Assembly (NCBI RefSeq): GCF_038618305.1
Contig: NZ_CP152017.1
Span: 2,643,501 to 2,707,500 of the forward strand
Source: Sporosarcina sp. FSL K6-2383
GTDB taxonomy: Bacteria > Bacillota > Bacilli > Bacillales_A > Planococcaceae
DNA: 64,000 nucleotides
Direction: 5' to 3'
Below are positions 8,547 to 17,116 of this stretch, in pieces. The translations under genes and the position numbers were made by a program. Position 1 is the first letter of the stretch. The number at the start of each line of letters is the position of its first letter. A model generated the notes under the pieces. The model searched no databases, was not told the origin of the DNA, and was given only the letters and a program-made list of their open reading frames with translations.

Positions 8547-9374
8547 TTAGTGGTGCATAATAGAAGTCTTATTTGGTGAGCTAAACATATTCGCAACAAT
8601 CAGACCTGTAATGAAGGCTATGACACTCATCACAAATGGCGTCCCGCTTTCCGGAATACCCGGATAGACAACGAACACTGAACCGATAATCAGACCAATA
8701 ATGGCCGCAAAGGTAATGTACGTGAAATTAGCTAGTAAATAGCTAATGACTCTACTGCTGACGATAAAACCGACTATGACACCAGCACCAATGACTGCAA
8801 TGATTGGTAAATTGAAATTGGACAATGCGCCAATTGCCGTCGAATAGACACCTAGCAGCAACAAGATGAATGAGCCGCTAATACCGGGAAGAAGCATCGC
8901 CATGCTACCTGCCCAGCCGGCAAGGAACAAGCCAATTGTGTTGGTGGCTGTCAATGTTGTAATCGGCGTTGTATCCAACGGTTTAATAAAGGCAGTTGAA
9001 GCAAGTGCTACTCCTAGAAGGAGAATAAGTAGGAAGTGCGTCCATTTAAAGTTCTTTTTGACTCCTGCTTGTTTCGTAATGAAAGGCAGCACGCCGAGAA
9101 TAAGCCCCATAAAGAAAAATTGTGTAGGCTCATTATAGTTTTTCAATAAAAATTCAATCACTCTACTGAATAGTAAAAGGGTAACCCCAATTCCAATACC
9201 AAGCGGCAACAGGAAACCGATATACTTTTTCCAGTCACGGCTGAAAAATCCGCTAATTGATGCTAATAATTCATCATATATCCCAAGAATGAACGCGATG
9301 GTTCCCCCACTCACTCCAGGAATCAGATCGCTGATTCCCATAAAGAATCCTCGATATAAGTTTCTCCACTGCAT
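8547..9374 (-). CDS. DUF368 family polytopic membrane protein
   Basis: 275 residues with about eight hydrophobic segments. Two related motifs, DLIPGVSGGTIAF (about 17-29) and MLLPGISGSFILL (about 160-172), mark the internal repeat of the DUF368 family. DUF368 proteins are related to DedA/PopT-like families, and some have been linked to undecaprenyl phosphate or polyprenyl lipid recycling; for this protein that is inference. ATG at 9374 with a GGAGG-like site upstream. Monocistronic, with its own terminator. Confidence 0.85.
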   Translation of the reverse strand: MQWRNLYRGFFMGISDLIPGVSGGTIAFILGIYDELLASISGFFSRDWKKYIGFLLPLGIGIGVTLLLFSRVIEFLLKNYNEPTQFFFMGLILGVLPFITKQAGVKKNFKWTHFLLILLLGVALASTAFIKPLDTTPITTLTATNTIGLFLAGWAGSMAMLLPGISGSFILLLLGVYSTAIGALSNFNLPIIAVIGAGVIVGFIVSSRVISYLLANFTYITFAAIIGLIIGSVFVVYPGIPESGTPFVMSVIAFITGLIVANMFSSPNKTSIMHH

Positions 9375-9503
9375 AAAACAAGTTCCTCCAATTTTAATTC
9401 AATGCTCATAGTATACCACTTTTGCTTCTTCCTAAGTAAGTATAGTCGTTACAATAATGTTAACACTAGAAGTACAGTTGATTACACATTATGTATAGTT
9501 AAC

Positions 9504-9532
9504 TTTACAAATAGAATAGTTTGCTATACAAT
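9504..9532 (+). promoter_or_regulatory. Sigma-A promoter of the XRE/membrane protein operon
   Basis: TTTACA at 9504-9509 and TACAAT at 9527-9532 are separated by 17 bases. The transcript would have an untranslated leader of roughly 90 bases. The words TATAG/CTATA recur around the promoter (9494, 9525, 9547), possible half-sites for the encoded XRE regulator. Confidence 0.6.
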
Positions 9533-9555
9533 TCTAATAAGTTAGTATAGAAATC

Positions 9556-9569
9556 CCATTGAATCCGCT
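9556..9569 (+). repeat. 14-base word shared with the 43.25 kb region
   Basis: CCATTGAATCCGCT occurs here and again at 43252-43265, both followed by GCGC-rich sequence. It is probably a fragment of a second dispersed element. The present copy lies in the leader of the XRE gene. Confidence 0.35.
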
Positions 9570-9629
9570 GCGCCTAACGCTTAGTTTTTATATATAAACT
9601 AACCAGCTTACCAGCAAGGAGGAATCCCA

Positions 9630-9833
9630 TTGCTTAGAAATCGGGTGAAAGAATTGAGAGCACGTTTTAATTTGACGCAGGGTGATTTGGCGGACAAGGT
9701 TGGGGTGACGAGGCAGACGATTGTGTCGCTTGAAAAGGGTAGTTACACCCCTTCTCTGCTGCTCGCAATGAATATTGCGGAAGTTTTTGACATGCCGATT
9801 GAAAAGATTTTTTCGAAGGAGGGGAAAATATGA
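9630..9833 (+). CDS. Small XRE-family transcriptional regulator
   Basis: 67 residues, almost entirely one Cro/C1 helix-turn-helix (LTQGDLADKVGVTRQTIVSLE at about 15-35). It resembles the small YgzD/YozG-type regulators that Firmicutes often encode beside a membrane protein. TTG start at 9630, 7 bases after GGAGG; no better start upstream. The stop overlaps the next gene's start by four bases (ATGA), so the two are coupled. It probably regulates its own operon. Confidence 0.85.
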   Translation: MLRNRVKELRARFNLTQGDLADKVGVTRQTIVSLEKGSYTPSLLLAMNIAEVFDMPIEKIFSKEGKI

Positions 9834-10261
9834 AGAATTTAACGGTTGCGATAGTACTCAGGATTTTATTTTTTATCACACTTGCCTTGTTTGCGTTCAA
9901 CACAGGTCGCTTTACATCTTATAGCTTTTACTTCACACTACCTTATTGGATTATATTATTCCTGCTCTATTTACAAATGAAAAAACAGTATAAAAGCGAA
10001 CCAGATGGTAGACCATCTACAAAGGATCTTGTTCTACCTGAGTTTTCATCAAAAGACGAACGTGAAATAGAGCTGACTGGGAAAGCAGCGAAAAGTGCAT
10101 TATCAGCCATCCTTATCTCTACCCCGTTTTTTTTATTCTTATTAGCAGGGATTATGATGTTTGAAGGTTCAAGCTTACTAACTTTTTTGCTTGTAGCCAC
10201 TATTCCGATTGTCGGTTTAATCGCCTATTATTTTTCATACCGCTATCATTATTTGCAATGA
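9830..10261 (+). CDS. Small membrane protein paired with the XRE regulator
   Basis: 143 residues with four predicted membrane segments (about 7-25, 31-48, 90-110, 115-137). A polar cytoplasmic or outer segment of about 40 residues separates the second and third. It resembles the DUF2178-like membrane partners of YgzD-type regulators by size and layout, but I cannot name it. It overlaps the regulator by four bases. Function unknown; a membrane signal or permease partner is possible. Confidence 0.7.
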   Translation: MKNLTVAIVLRILFFITLALFAFNTGRFTSYSFYFTLPYWIILFLLYLQMKKQYKSEPDGRPSTKDLVLPEFSSKDEREIELTGKAAKSALSAILISTPFFLFLLAGIMMFEGSSLLTFLLVATIPIVGLIAYYFSYRYHYLQ

Positions 10262-10298
10262 ATCAAAGTGCCAGCAAATCACTCACAGGCACTTTGAT
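10262..10298. terminator. Hairpin between convergent genes
   Basis: A perfect 11-bp stem (ATCAAAGTGCC at 10262-10272 with 10288-10298) lies directly between the stops of the + strand membrane protein and the minus-strand acyl-CoA dehydrogenase. The T tails are poor, but the position suggests a shared terminator. Confidence 0.5.
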
Positions 10299-11447
10299 CT
10301 ACAACCCCATATTCTTCGCAATAATCACTTTCATAATTTCATTCGTACCGGCGTATATAGAGGCTACTGGGATATCCCTGTAACGCCTAGCAATCGTATA
10401 CTCCTCCATATAGCCATAACCGCCATGCAGTCGCATGCATTCCGTTGAAATTTCCTGTGCCGTTTCAGTCAGCCAATATTTTGCCATCGACACTTTCGTC
10501 ACGACGTCTTTACCGGCAATATGATCCTCGATCAATGATTCCAAAAATGCTTTGCCAAGCTCAACTTTCGTTGCCATCTCTGCAATTTTAAACTGTGTAT
10601 TTTGGAATGAAGAGACCGATTTTCCAAACGCCTCTCGGGACTTCACATAACGGATGGTCGTCTCTAGCATATCCTCCGACGCAATTTGTGCAGCAATCGC
10701 AACAACCAACCGCTCTTGTTGTAGTTTCGACATAAGATAACCAAAGCCTTTTCCTTCTTCGCCAAGTAGATTGCTAACGGGAACTCTACAATCCTCAAAG
10801 TATAATTCAGCCGTATCCTGCGCATGGAGACCCACCTTATCGAGTTTGCGCCCCTTCGTAAACCCCGTTGTTCCCTCTTCTACGGCAAGTAGGCTAATCC
10901 CTCGGTGCTTCGGTTCGGCATGTGCATCTGTTTTCACCACAACGACAAAAAGATTGCCATTAATACCATTTGTAATGAATGTCTTTTGTCCATTGACGAC
11001 ATAATAATCCCCATCACGAATAGCGGTCGTCTGCACATTCGCCAAATCAGATCCTGTACCCGGTTCCGTCATGGCAATTCCCGTAATGATATCGGCTGAC
11101 ACACATCCTGGTAGCCAACGTTTCTTTTGTTCAGCAGAACCGTATGATTCGATATAAGGTACAACTATATCATTATGCAAGCCGACACCAACTAAACTTG
11201 TACCTACTCTTTCTAATTCTTCGGATATGATGACACCAAAGCTAAAGTCAAGTCCTAGTCCACCATATTCATCTTCTACTTGTGGGCACAGGAAGCCCAT
11301 TTCCCCAAGATTTTTCCAAAATGCAATCGGAATGATACGTTGTTGTTCCCATGTATCATAATGCGGGACTGCTTCTTTTTGAAGAAACTTCCTTAGTGAA
11401 TCTCTGAACATGATATGCTCTTCTGTTTCAAATTTGTATCTCGCCAT
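10299..11447 (-). CDS. Acyl-CoA dehydrogenase, long-chain type
   Basis: 382 residues, FAD-dependent, first oxidation step of beta-oxidation. Family signatures: TGIAMTEPGTGSDL (about 122-135) and a C-terminal YAGTNEIM. The position that is the catalytic Glu in medium-chain enzymes (YEGT) is Ala here. A Glu at about residue 245 (LQQERL) stands where long-chain acyl-CoA and isovaleryl-CoA dehydrogenases carry their base. That assigns it to the long- or branched-chain group by motif, not by test. Last gene of a three-gene operon with a thiolase and an SDR dehydrogenase. Confidence 0.9.
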   Translation of the reverse strand: MARYKFETEEHIMFRDSLRKFLQKEAVPHYDTWEQQRIIPIAFWKNLGEMGFLCPQVEDEYGGLGLDFSFGVIISEELERVGTSLVGVGLHNDIVVPYIESYGSAEQKKRWLPGCVSADIITGIAMTEPGTGSDLANVQTTAIRDGDYYVVNGQKTFITNGINGNLFVVVVKTDAHAEPKHRGISLLAVEEGTTGFTKGRKLDKVGLHAQDTAELYFEDCRVPVSNLLGEEGKGFGYLMSKLQQERLVVAIAAQIASEDMLETTIRYVKSREAFGKSVSSFQNTQFKIAEMATKVELGKAFLESLIEDHIAGKDVVTKVSMAKYWLTETAQEISTECMRLHGGYGYMEEYTIARRYRDIPVASIYAGTNEIMKVIIAKNMGL

Positions 11448-11466
11448 TTCTAGCCCCCCTTACTTA

Positions 11467-12615
11467 TCACAGTCGTTCAATGATCGTCGCGTTAGCCATC
11501 CCCATACCTTCACAAATTGCTAGCAAACCATAGCGCCCGCCTGTTCGTTCCAATCTATTCATCAACGTCACTAATAATTTTGTTCCCGTAGCCCCTAAAG
11601 GGTGCCCAAGTGCAATGGCGCCACCGTCAGGATTTAGTTTTTCAGGGTCTGCTCCAATGTCCTGTAACCAAGCAAGCGGTACTTGTGCAAAGGCTTCATT
11701 CACTTCATACGTATCAATTTCTTCAATCGTCAGCCCTGCTTTTTGTAATACTTTCCTCGTCGCTTCAATCGGGCCTGTCAGCATAAGTGTTGGATCTGAT
11801 CCTGTCACACTGCGAGCAACGATACGTGCTTTCGGTTTTAAGCCAAGTTCATCTGCCTTGTCACGTGACATGAGCAACACCGCTGACGCTCCATCACTGA
11901 TTTGACTTGCATTGCCTGCTGTAATGACACCATGTTCATCAAAAACTGTTTTTAAGTCACCAAGCACTTCCATTGTTGTGCCAGGTCGCGGTCCTTCATC
12001 GACAGCAAAACGGGTGATTGTGCCATCTTCCAGCTCGACATCAACTGGGACAATTTCCGCCTCGAAATAGCCTTTTTCAATCGCTGCTATTGCCTTGAGA
12101 TGGCTGTCGACTGAATAACGATCCAATGCTTCACGCGTCAACCCCCATTTTTTGACCATACGTTCTGACGATAAACCTTGGTTAATAATTTCGTATTTGT
12201 CCGTTAACTTAGTGCTTGGCTTGACGTCGCCAACATTAGACATCATCGGTACTCGTGTCATATTTTCAACACCGCCTGCAATGACGATGTCCATATCGCC
12301 AGAAGCAATTGCCTGTGATGCGAAATGGACCGCTTGTTGACTGGAGCCGCATTGTCGATCAATCGTGACACCTGGCACCTCAATCGGAAAATCCGCAATG
12401 AGTAGCGCTGTTCTAGCAACATTACTCGCCTGTTCTCCTGTTTGTGTGACACAACCTAAAATGACATCCTCCACATCTTCCTTCGCAACCCCAGCACGGA
12501 GTACGAGCGCATCGAGTACAACAGCAGCTAGTTCATCCGGTCGATAACCTGCAAACGCTCCTTTTCTACGTCCTACTGCTGTGCGAACTCCTTCTACAAT
12601 TACCACTTCTGTCAT
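11467..12615 (-). CDS. Acetyl-CoA acyltransferase (thiolase)
   Basis: 382 residues. Catalytic Cys near residue 89 (DRQCGSSQQA), GHPLGATG loop with the catalytic His, and the C-terminal Cys in CEGMGMANA. It catalyses thiolytic cleavage of 3-ketoacyl-CoA (degradative) or acetyl-CoA condensation. The acyl-CoA and 3-hydroxyacyl-CoA dehydrogenase neighbours favour beta-oxidation. I chose MTEVVIVEG at 12615 because AAGGAG lies about 9-10 bases before it; upstream in-frame codons precede the ribosome site. Confidence 0.92.
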   Translation of the reverse strand: MTEVVIVEGVRTAVGRRKGAFAGYRPDELAAVVLDALVLRAGVAKEDVEDVILGCVTQTGEQASNVARTALLIADFPIEVPGVTIDRQCGSSQQAVHFASQAIASGDMDIVIAGGVENMTRVPMMSNVGDVKPSTKLTDKYEIINQGLSSERMVKKWGLTREALDRYSVDSHLKAIAAIEKGYFEAEIVPVDVELEDGTITRFAVDEGPRPGTTMEVLGDLKTVFDEHGVITAGNASQISDGASAVLLMSRDKADELGLKPKARIVARSVTGSDPTLMLTGPIEATRKVLQKAGLTIEEIDTYEVNEAFAQVPLAWLQDIGADPEKLNPDGGAIALGHPLGATGTKLLVTLMNRLERTGGRYGLLAICEGMGMANATIIERL

Positions 12616-12637
12616 GACCATTTCACTCCTTCTTAAT

Positions 12638-13408
12638 TTAACGAGGTGACATACGAATACCGCCATCCAGACGAATCACTTCCCCATTGAGATAGCCATT
12701 TTCCATCATGAATATCGCTAAGGAAGCATACTCATTCGGATCGCCTAAGCGTTTTGGAAACTCAACCATACTCTCTAATCTTTTTATAACAGGTTCAGGA
12801 AGTCCCGCAGCCATTGGTGTATGGAATAATCCCGGTGCGATGGTATTGATACGAATTCCATAAGATGATAGATCACGTGCGATTGGTAACGTCATTCCTG
12901 CCACTCCAGCTTTACTAGCGGTATAAGCAGCCTGTCCCATCTGTCCATCAAAAGCGGCAACCGATGCTGTGTTAATGATGATTCCACGTTCTCCATCCTC
13001 TGTTAAAGGCTCATTTTTTGCCATTTCCACTGCTGCAAGTCTCAATACATTAAACGTACCAGTTAAATTAATATCCAATACCTTTTTAAAATTCGCTAAC
13101 GGCATTGCACCCGTTCGACCAACAACTTTTTGCGGTGGAGCAATACCCGCACAGTTCACACATATATGAATCGCACCGAATTTCGCTATTACTTTTTGGA
13201 TACCCGCCTCAACGGATTCTTCACTTGTTACATCGGCATAGAAAAAATCAACATTTCCCCCTAGTTCCCGACAGATTTCTTCGGCAGCATCCTCATCCAA
13301 ATCGAAAATGACGACCTTTGCGCCCTTATTTACTAGATTTCTTACTGCTCCTAGCCCTAACCCGGAAGCTCCCCCTGTCACAATTGCAACCTTATCTTTG
13401 ATATCCAA
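12638..13408 (-). CDS. SDR-family 3-hydroxyacyl-CoA dehydrogenase (type II-like)
   Basis: 256 residues. Rossmann motif TGGASGLG (about 11-18), NCAGIAPP (about 87-94), catalytic Ser in INTASVAAF and YTASK (Tyr-x3-Lys) near 162-166. The sequence resembles the HSD17B10/type II 3-hydroxyacyl-CoA dehydrogenase group, including an insert GRTGAMPLANF. It would oxidise 3-hydroxyacyl-CoA with NAD. First gene of the operon with thiolase and acyl-CoA dehydrogenase. Confidence 0.85.
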   Translation of the reverse strand: MDIKDKVAIVTGGASGLGLGAVRNLVNKGAKVVIFDLDEDAAEEICRELGGNVDFFYADVTSEESVEAGIQKVIAKFGAIHICVNCAGIAPPQKVVGRTGAMPLANFKKVLDINLTGTFNVLRLAAVEMAKNEPLTEDGERGIIINTASVAAFDGQMGQAAYTASKAGVAGMTLPIARDLSSYGIRINTIAPGLFHTPMAAGLPEPVIKRLESMVEFPKRLGDPNEYASLAIFMMENGYLNGEVIRLDGGIRMSPR

Positions 13409-13601
13409 TGTTACATTCCCCCCAAAATTGATTTTCGAATTGAAAATACTTTATTATCCTACGGAATTATGTATACGCTTTCAATTTTGGTGTAGTAGGA
13501 TTTGGCTTCATATTAGACGATTAAAGCAGTTTAGTAAATAGCGATAACACATTTCTATCAGACTATTCATTTTTTTAAGCAGACTGAATGAGCTGCTAAA
13601 T

Positions 13602-13643
13602 AAAAAAAGCCGCCAAAACAGCAACTGTTTCGGCGGCCTTTTT
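13602..13643 (-). terminator. Terminator of trhO
   Basis: A 13-bp stem with one mismatch (GCCGCCAAAACAG at 13609-13621 with 13625-13637), flanked by A and T tracts. On the minus strand it follows the trhO stop and ends in seven T. Confidence 0.85.
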
Positions 13644-13671
13644 GAACCAACTTCCTGTCGGCTCTAGCTAT

Positions 13672-14646
13672 TTAATTTAAGATACTTGCGTTTTTACGCT
13701 TTTCAATGGCTTCAAGTCGTTCATCATACTCTTCAACCGTCATATTATGCTCTACGAAATAACGATTGCGAGGATGTGTACGGCATTCATCTGAACAACT
13801 GCGCATGTATAGATGCTCATTTTCTTCAGATGTAATAATTTTCGCATTACATTCCGGGTTCGCACAGTTCACATAGCGTTCGCATGGTGTCCCGTCAAAA
13901 TGATCACGTCCAACGATAACTTGCTCGACTTGATTGATGGGCACAGCAATACGCTCATCAAAGACGTACATTTGTCCATCCCATAGCTGCCCTTGTGCCA
14001 CAGGGTCTTTGCCATATGTCGCAATTCCACCGTGTAATTGGGATACATCCTCAAAACCTTCTCGTACAAGCCATCCAGAGAATTTCTCACAACGAATACC
14101 ACCTGTGCAATATGTCAGGATTTTCTTCCCTTCAAACTGCTCTTTGTTGTCACGAATCCACTCCGGTAAATCACGGAAGTTTTCAATATCCGGACGTACT
14201 GCACCACGGAAATGACCTAAATCAAACTCATAATCATTGCGTGCATCAATGATGATCGTATCTTCCTCTTGCATTTTTTTGAACCAGTCTTCTGGGCTCA
14301 AGCGTTTACCTGTTAACTCATTTGGATTGATATCTTCCGCAAGGCTCAAGTTAACGATTTCCTCACGCACACGTACATGCATTTTCTTGAAAGCATGCCC
14401 ATCAGCTTCGTCGATTTTGATAACCATATCCGCGAAACGCTCATCCTGTTTCAATAGGTTCATGTAGGCATCCGTCTGTTCAATCGTTCCTGAGCATGTA
14501 CCATTGATCCCCTCAGCACCGACTAAAATTCGGCCTTTTAAGCCAATTTCTTTACAAGCTTTCAAATGTTCAACAGCAAATGTTTCTGGGTCTTCGACAG
14601 GGACATATTTATAATACAGAAGAACCCGATAAGTACTTTTTTCCAA
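13672..14646 (-). CDS. trhO: tRNA uridine(34) 5-hydroxylase TrhO, rhodanese family
   Basis: 324 residues. N-terminal acylphosphatase-like domain, then a rhodanese domain with active-site loop CTGGIRCEK (Cys near 178), then a cysteine-rich C-terminal segment ([18 protein letters not shown]). This matches TrhO (YceA; B. subtilis YbfQ), which makes 5-hydroxyuridine at the tRNA wobble base using oxygen. I prefer the TTG at 14646 ([12 protein letters not shown]), 8 bases after AAGGTGG. The GTG 12 bases further up overlaps the ribosome site. Confidence 0.9.
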   Translation of the reverse strand: MEKSTYRVLLYYKYVPVEDPETFAVEHLKACKEIGLKGRILVGAEGINGTCSGTIEQTDAYMNLLKQDERFADMVIKIDEADGHAFKKMHVRVREEIVNLSLAEDINPNELTGKRLSPEDWFKKMQEEDTIIIDARNDYEFDLGHFRGAVRPDIENFRDLPEWIRDNKEQFEGKKILTYCTGGIRCEKFSGWLVREGFEDVSQLHGGIATYGKDPVAQGQLWDGQMYVFDERIAVPINQVEQVIVGRDHFDGTPCERYVNCANPECNAKIITSEENEHLYMRSCSDECRTHPRNRYFVEHNMTVEEYDERLEAIEKRKNASILN

Positions 14647-15061
14647 TTTTCCAACCACCTTGTTTTTTTATAATTGCATGTTATAAGTCAACAACCGGAT
14701 CGGTATTAAGTGTAAACATACAAAAGATACCCGCATATGCACAATACGAGATGCTGCCATTGTACCATATATGTGCAATTGGAAAAAGAGATTTTGATTG
14801 CTTAGAACTTGTTCCTACGCGATTGTCAAAAGTTTTTCACGATCTTCTAAGAGGACCCAAAGGGAATTAAACACATGGTTAAACCTGGAGAACCACAAAT
14901 ACTTTCATTTCATTGGTTCACTACTATCTTTCATGTATACTGATAGAATATGTTCAACGCATTAGTAGACATTATGTTTTATTTTTATATGTTGATTCAA
15001 GTGAAACTATTTACTAGTTTCATCCGTCTAACTTTTTACAACCAATAAAGGAGCCCACAGC
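14647..15061. other. Intergenic region between divergent trhO and the deacetylase gene
   Basis: About 415 bases holding the start signals of two divergent genes. No ORF with a credible ribosome site, no clear hairpin and no repeat match seen. An AT-rich part from about 14880 to 15050 is the likely promoter region of the deacetylase gene. Confidence 0.5.
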
Positions 15062-16579
15062 ATGACAAGAACACATCGTAAGCGCCGTTCGACTTGGATT
15101 GACATTACATTTTCAACAATCATTATCGCCCTAACCGTTGCCACTATTTATTTAATTTCACTGAACGGCAAAAACACAGCTGCTTCACCCCCTAAAACAC
15201 AAGCTGCCAAACCGACTCCTGTAGTAATCGATACGATTGACTCCAGCTATCCAGGCATCAAAATTATTACCGAAACATCGAATGATACATATTCTCCATT
15301 TGCTATTCAGTACCCACAAAGCTTACATAGCACATTCAATGATGCGATTTCTACTTATATCACATATACGAAAAAAAGCTATTTGACTGCCATGGAAAAG
15401 AATAGAGAACTAGCGAGTAAATATAAAGGCGAATTGAATATCTCCTTTGAAACATTGTCCCATCACTCTGGAAATTATTCGTTTGTCATTGTCAACTCTA
15501 ATTCTATCGTTGGTGCAAATGGTGCAACAGAAATCCGTTCCTTTCACTTAAATCCTGTAACAGAGAAAATTATTTCCATTGAAGATGTCTTTAAATGGGA
15601 TCAGAAACGACTTGAAACGATTTCTACTTTAGTAAGGGATCACCTTTATAACGATTCGACTTTGAAAGACCATTTATATCCCGAGGAGCTCCACCTTAAC
15701 ACAGAGCCAGTTTGGGAGAATTATAGTAATTTTGCTTTGACAGATGACTCCATTATCTTTTATTTCGATGAATATGAATTGGCTGCTGGAGCCATTGGAC
15801 CTCCAATTGTCGCGATTCCCCTCGGGGCGATCAATGACTTGCTAGCTGATGAGTTTAAAATACAAGTCCAAGAGTCAGATTCATCACTAGATGAAAATAT
15901 CGAAGTTGAAAAGCCCGACGATGGCACAACACCTGATGTCAACGCCCCCCCTAGCAACGAGGAGCAAATCAGGGATATTGATCAAAACTCCGGTGGAACT
16001 CCACTTCACGACGGGACTGGAGAAACTATTGTAAAAAAAGTTGCACTAACATTTGATGATGGACCTGATCCTAAGGTAACGACTCAAATTCTTGATACAT
16101 TACAAAAATACAATGCTAAAGCCACATTTTTCATGCTCGGTAGCCGGGTTGAATATTATCCTGATATCGCTAAAAATGTCAAAGATGCTGGCCATGAACT
16201 TGGGAACCATACATGGAATCACCCTGATTTGACCAAAGCAGATTCGGAAAAAATAGGCAATGAGATTAATCGGACATCAACAATTATTGAGACGGTAACT
16301 GGAACAAAAGCAACAGCCTTCAGACCACCTTATGGCGCGGTGAATCAAAAGGTAAGTAGCCAAACAGGTTTACCTGTCGTACTGTGGGATGTCGATACAC
16401 TCGATTGGAAACATCGTAATGCTAATCGGCTATTGATGAAAGTCAAAGAAGAAACAAAAGACGGCAGTATTATCCTTATGCATGATATCCACCAATCCAC
16501 AGCCGATGGACTCGATGCCGTTCTTGCGTATTTACAAAGTGAGGGCTATATATTTGTAACCGTTTCAGAGCTAGACTAG
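15062..16579 (+). CDS. PdaC-like membrane-anchored polysaccharide deacetylase
   Basis: 505 residues. An N-terminal membrane anchor (about 14-31) is followed by an extracellular DUF3298/RsiV-like region (about 60-265). An acidic, Pro-rich linker (about 270-315) then leads to a NodB domain (about 325-500). NodB motifs: TFDDGPDP (metal Asp), HTWNHPDL (H-x3-H metal site; NHTWNH), RPPYGAVN, and LMHDIH. This layout is that of B. subtilis PdaC, which deacetylates N-acetylmuramic acid in peptidoglycan and chitin oligomers; substrate here is inferred. ATG at 15062 after AAAGGAG. Own terminator downstream. Confidence 0.88.
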   Translation: MTRTHRKRRSTWIDITFSTIIIALTVATIYLISLNGKNTAASPPKTQAAKPTPVVIDTIDSSYPGIKIITETSNDTYSPFAIQYPQSLHSTFNDAISTYITYTKKSYLTAMEKNRELASKYKGELNISFETLSHHSGNYSFVIVNSNSIVGANGATEIRSFHLNPVTEKIISIEDVFKWDQKRLETISTLVRDHLYNDSTLKDHLYPEELHLNTEPVWENYSNFALTDDSIIFYFDEYELAAGAIGPPIVAIPLGAINDLLADEFKIQVQESDSSLDENIEVEKPDDGTTPDVNAPPSNEEQIRDIDQNSGGTPLHDGTGETIVKKVALTFDDGPDPKVTTQILDTLQKYNAKATFFMLGSRVEYYPDIAKNVKDAGHELGNHTWNHPDLTKADSEKIGNEINRTSTIIETVTGTKATAFRPPYGAVNQKVSSQTGLPVVLWDVDTLDWKHRNANRLLMKVKEETKDGSIILMHDIHQSTADGLDAVLAYLQSEGYIFVTVSELD

Positions 16580-16599
16580 TTGAAAATTCTACCGATGAA

Positions 16600-16646
16600 A
16601 TGCCCCATAAATGTTAGGTACTAACTAACATTTATGGGGTGTTTTC
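16600..16646 (+). terminator. Terminator of the deacetylase gene
   Basis: A perfect 15-bp stem (CCCCATAAATGTTAG at 16603-16617 with 16625-16639), followed by TGTTTT. Confidence 0.8.
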
Positions 16647-16654
16647 AGTTTCAA

Positions 16655-16701
16655 AATAGAATACTTCTATTCTATACATACTAGAACAAATTTGTTATAA
16701 T
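16655..16701 (+). promoter_or_regulatory. Promoter and two palindromic operator candidates of the GntR operon
   Basis: -35-like TATACA at 16673-16678 and -10 TATAAT at 16696-16701, spacing 17. One perfect 7-bp palindrome (AATAGAA-TAC-TTCTATT, 16655-16671) ends just before the -35. A second (AACAAATTTGTT, 16685-16696) fills the spacer up to the -10. Both are well placed for repression by the encoded GntR-type regulator. Confidence 0.6.
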
Positions 16702-16729
16702 AAAATTAGAACAGTTAGGAGGGATTATC

Positions 16730-17113
16730 GTGTTTATTCAAATTGAACCTTCTTCAGACATACCTATTTATACACAATTAGCTAATCAGTTAACTGAATT
16801 GATTGCACGGGGGGAGCTTATTGGCGGAGACGCCTTGCCTTCTGTACGCTCACTGGCAGCTGATCTAAGTATGAATATGCATACAGTGAACAAGGCTTAT
16901 CATACACTTGAGAAGAAAGCTATCATTCAAATTGTACCGAAGTCTGGAGCGATTATTAACCCGATTATCCAACAGGGGATACAGGATAATCATCGTAACA
17001 GGATTATAGATGAATTGAAGCCTATACTTGCCGAGGCGATTGTACTTGGGATGAGCAAAGAAGACTTACTAGCACTTGCATCATCTATCATTTCAGACAT
17101 CAAGGGGGAATAA
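16730..17113 (+). CDS. GntR-family regulator, YtrA/YhcF type
   Basis: 127 residues. N-terminal winged helix (PIYTQLANQLTELI, then LPSVRSLAADL and the recognition part NMHTVNKAYHTLEKK, about 45-66). The C-terminal tail of about 40 residues is short, typical of the YtrA subfamily, which lacks a large ligand domain. Start is GTG at 16730 after AGGAGGG. The next gene begins three bases after the stop, so this regulator probably controls that membrane protein and itself. Confidence 0.88.
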   Translation: MFIQIEPSSDIPIYTQLANQLTELIARGELIGGDALPSVRSLAADLSMNMHTVNKAYHTLEKKAIIQIVPKSGAIINPIIQQGIQDNHRNRIIDELKPILAEAIVLGMSKEDLLALASSIISDIKGE

Positions 17114-17116
17114 AAA

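Noticed and set aside
13409..13470. FadR-type operator upstream of the beta-oxidation operon
   Set aside because: The ATTTTCGAATTGAAAAT-like palindrome does not match the Bacillus FadR site TGAATGANTANTCATTCA; without a known regulator it is not a supported site.
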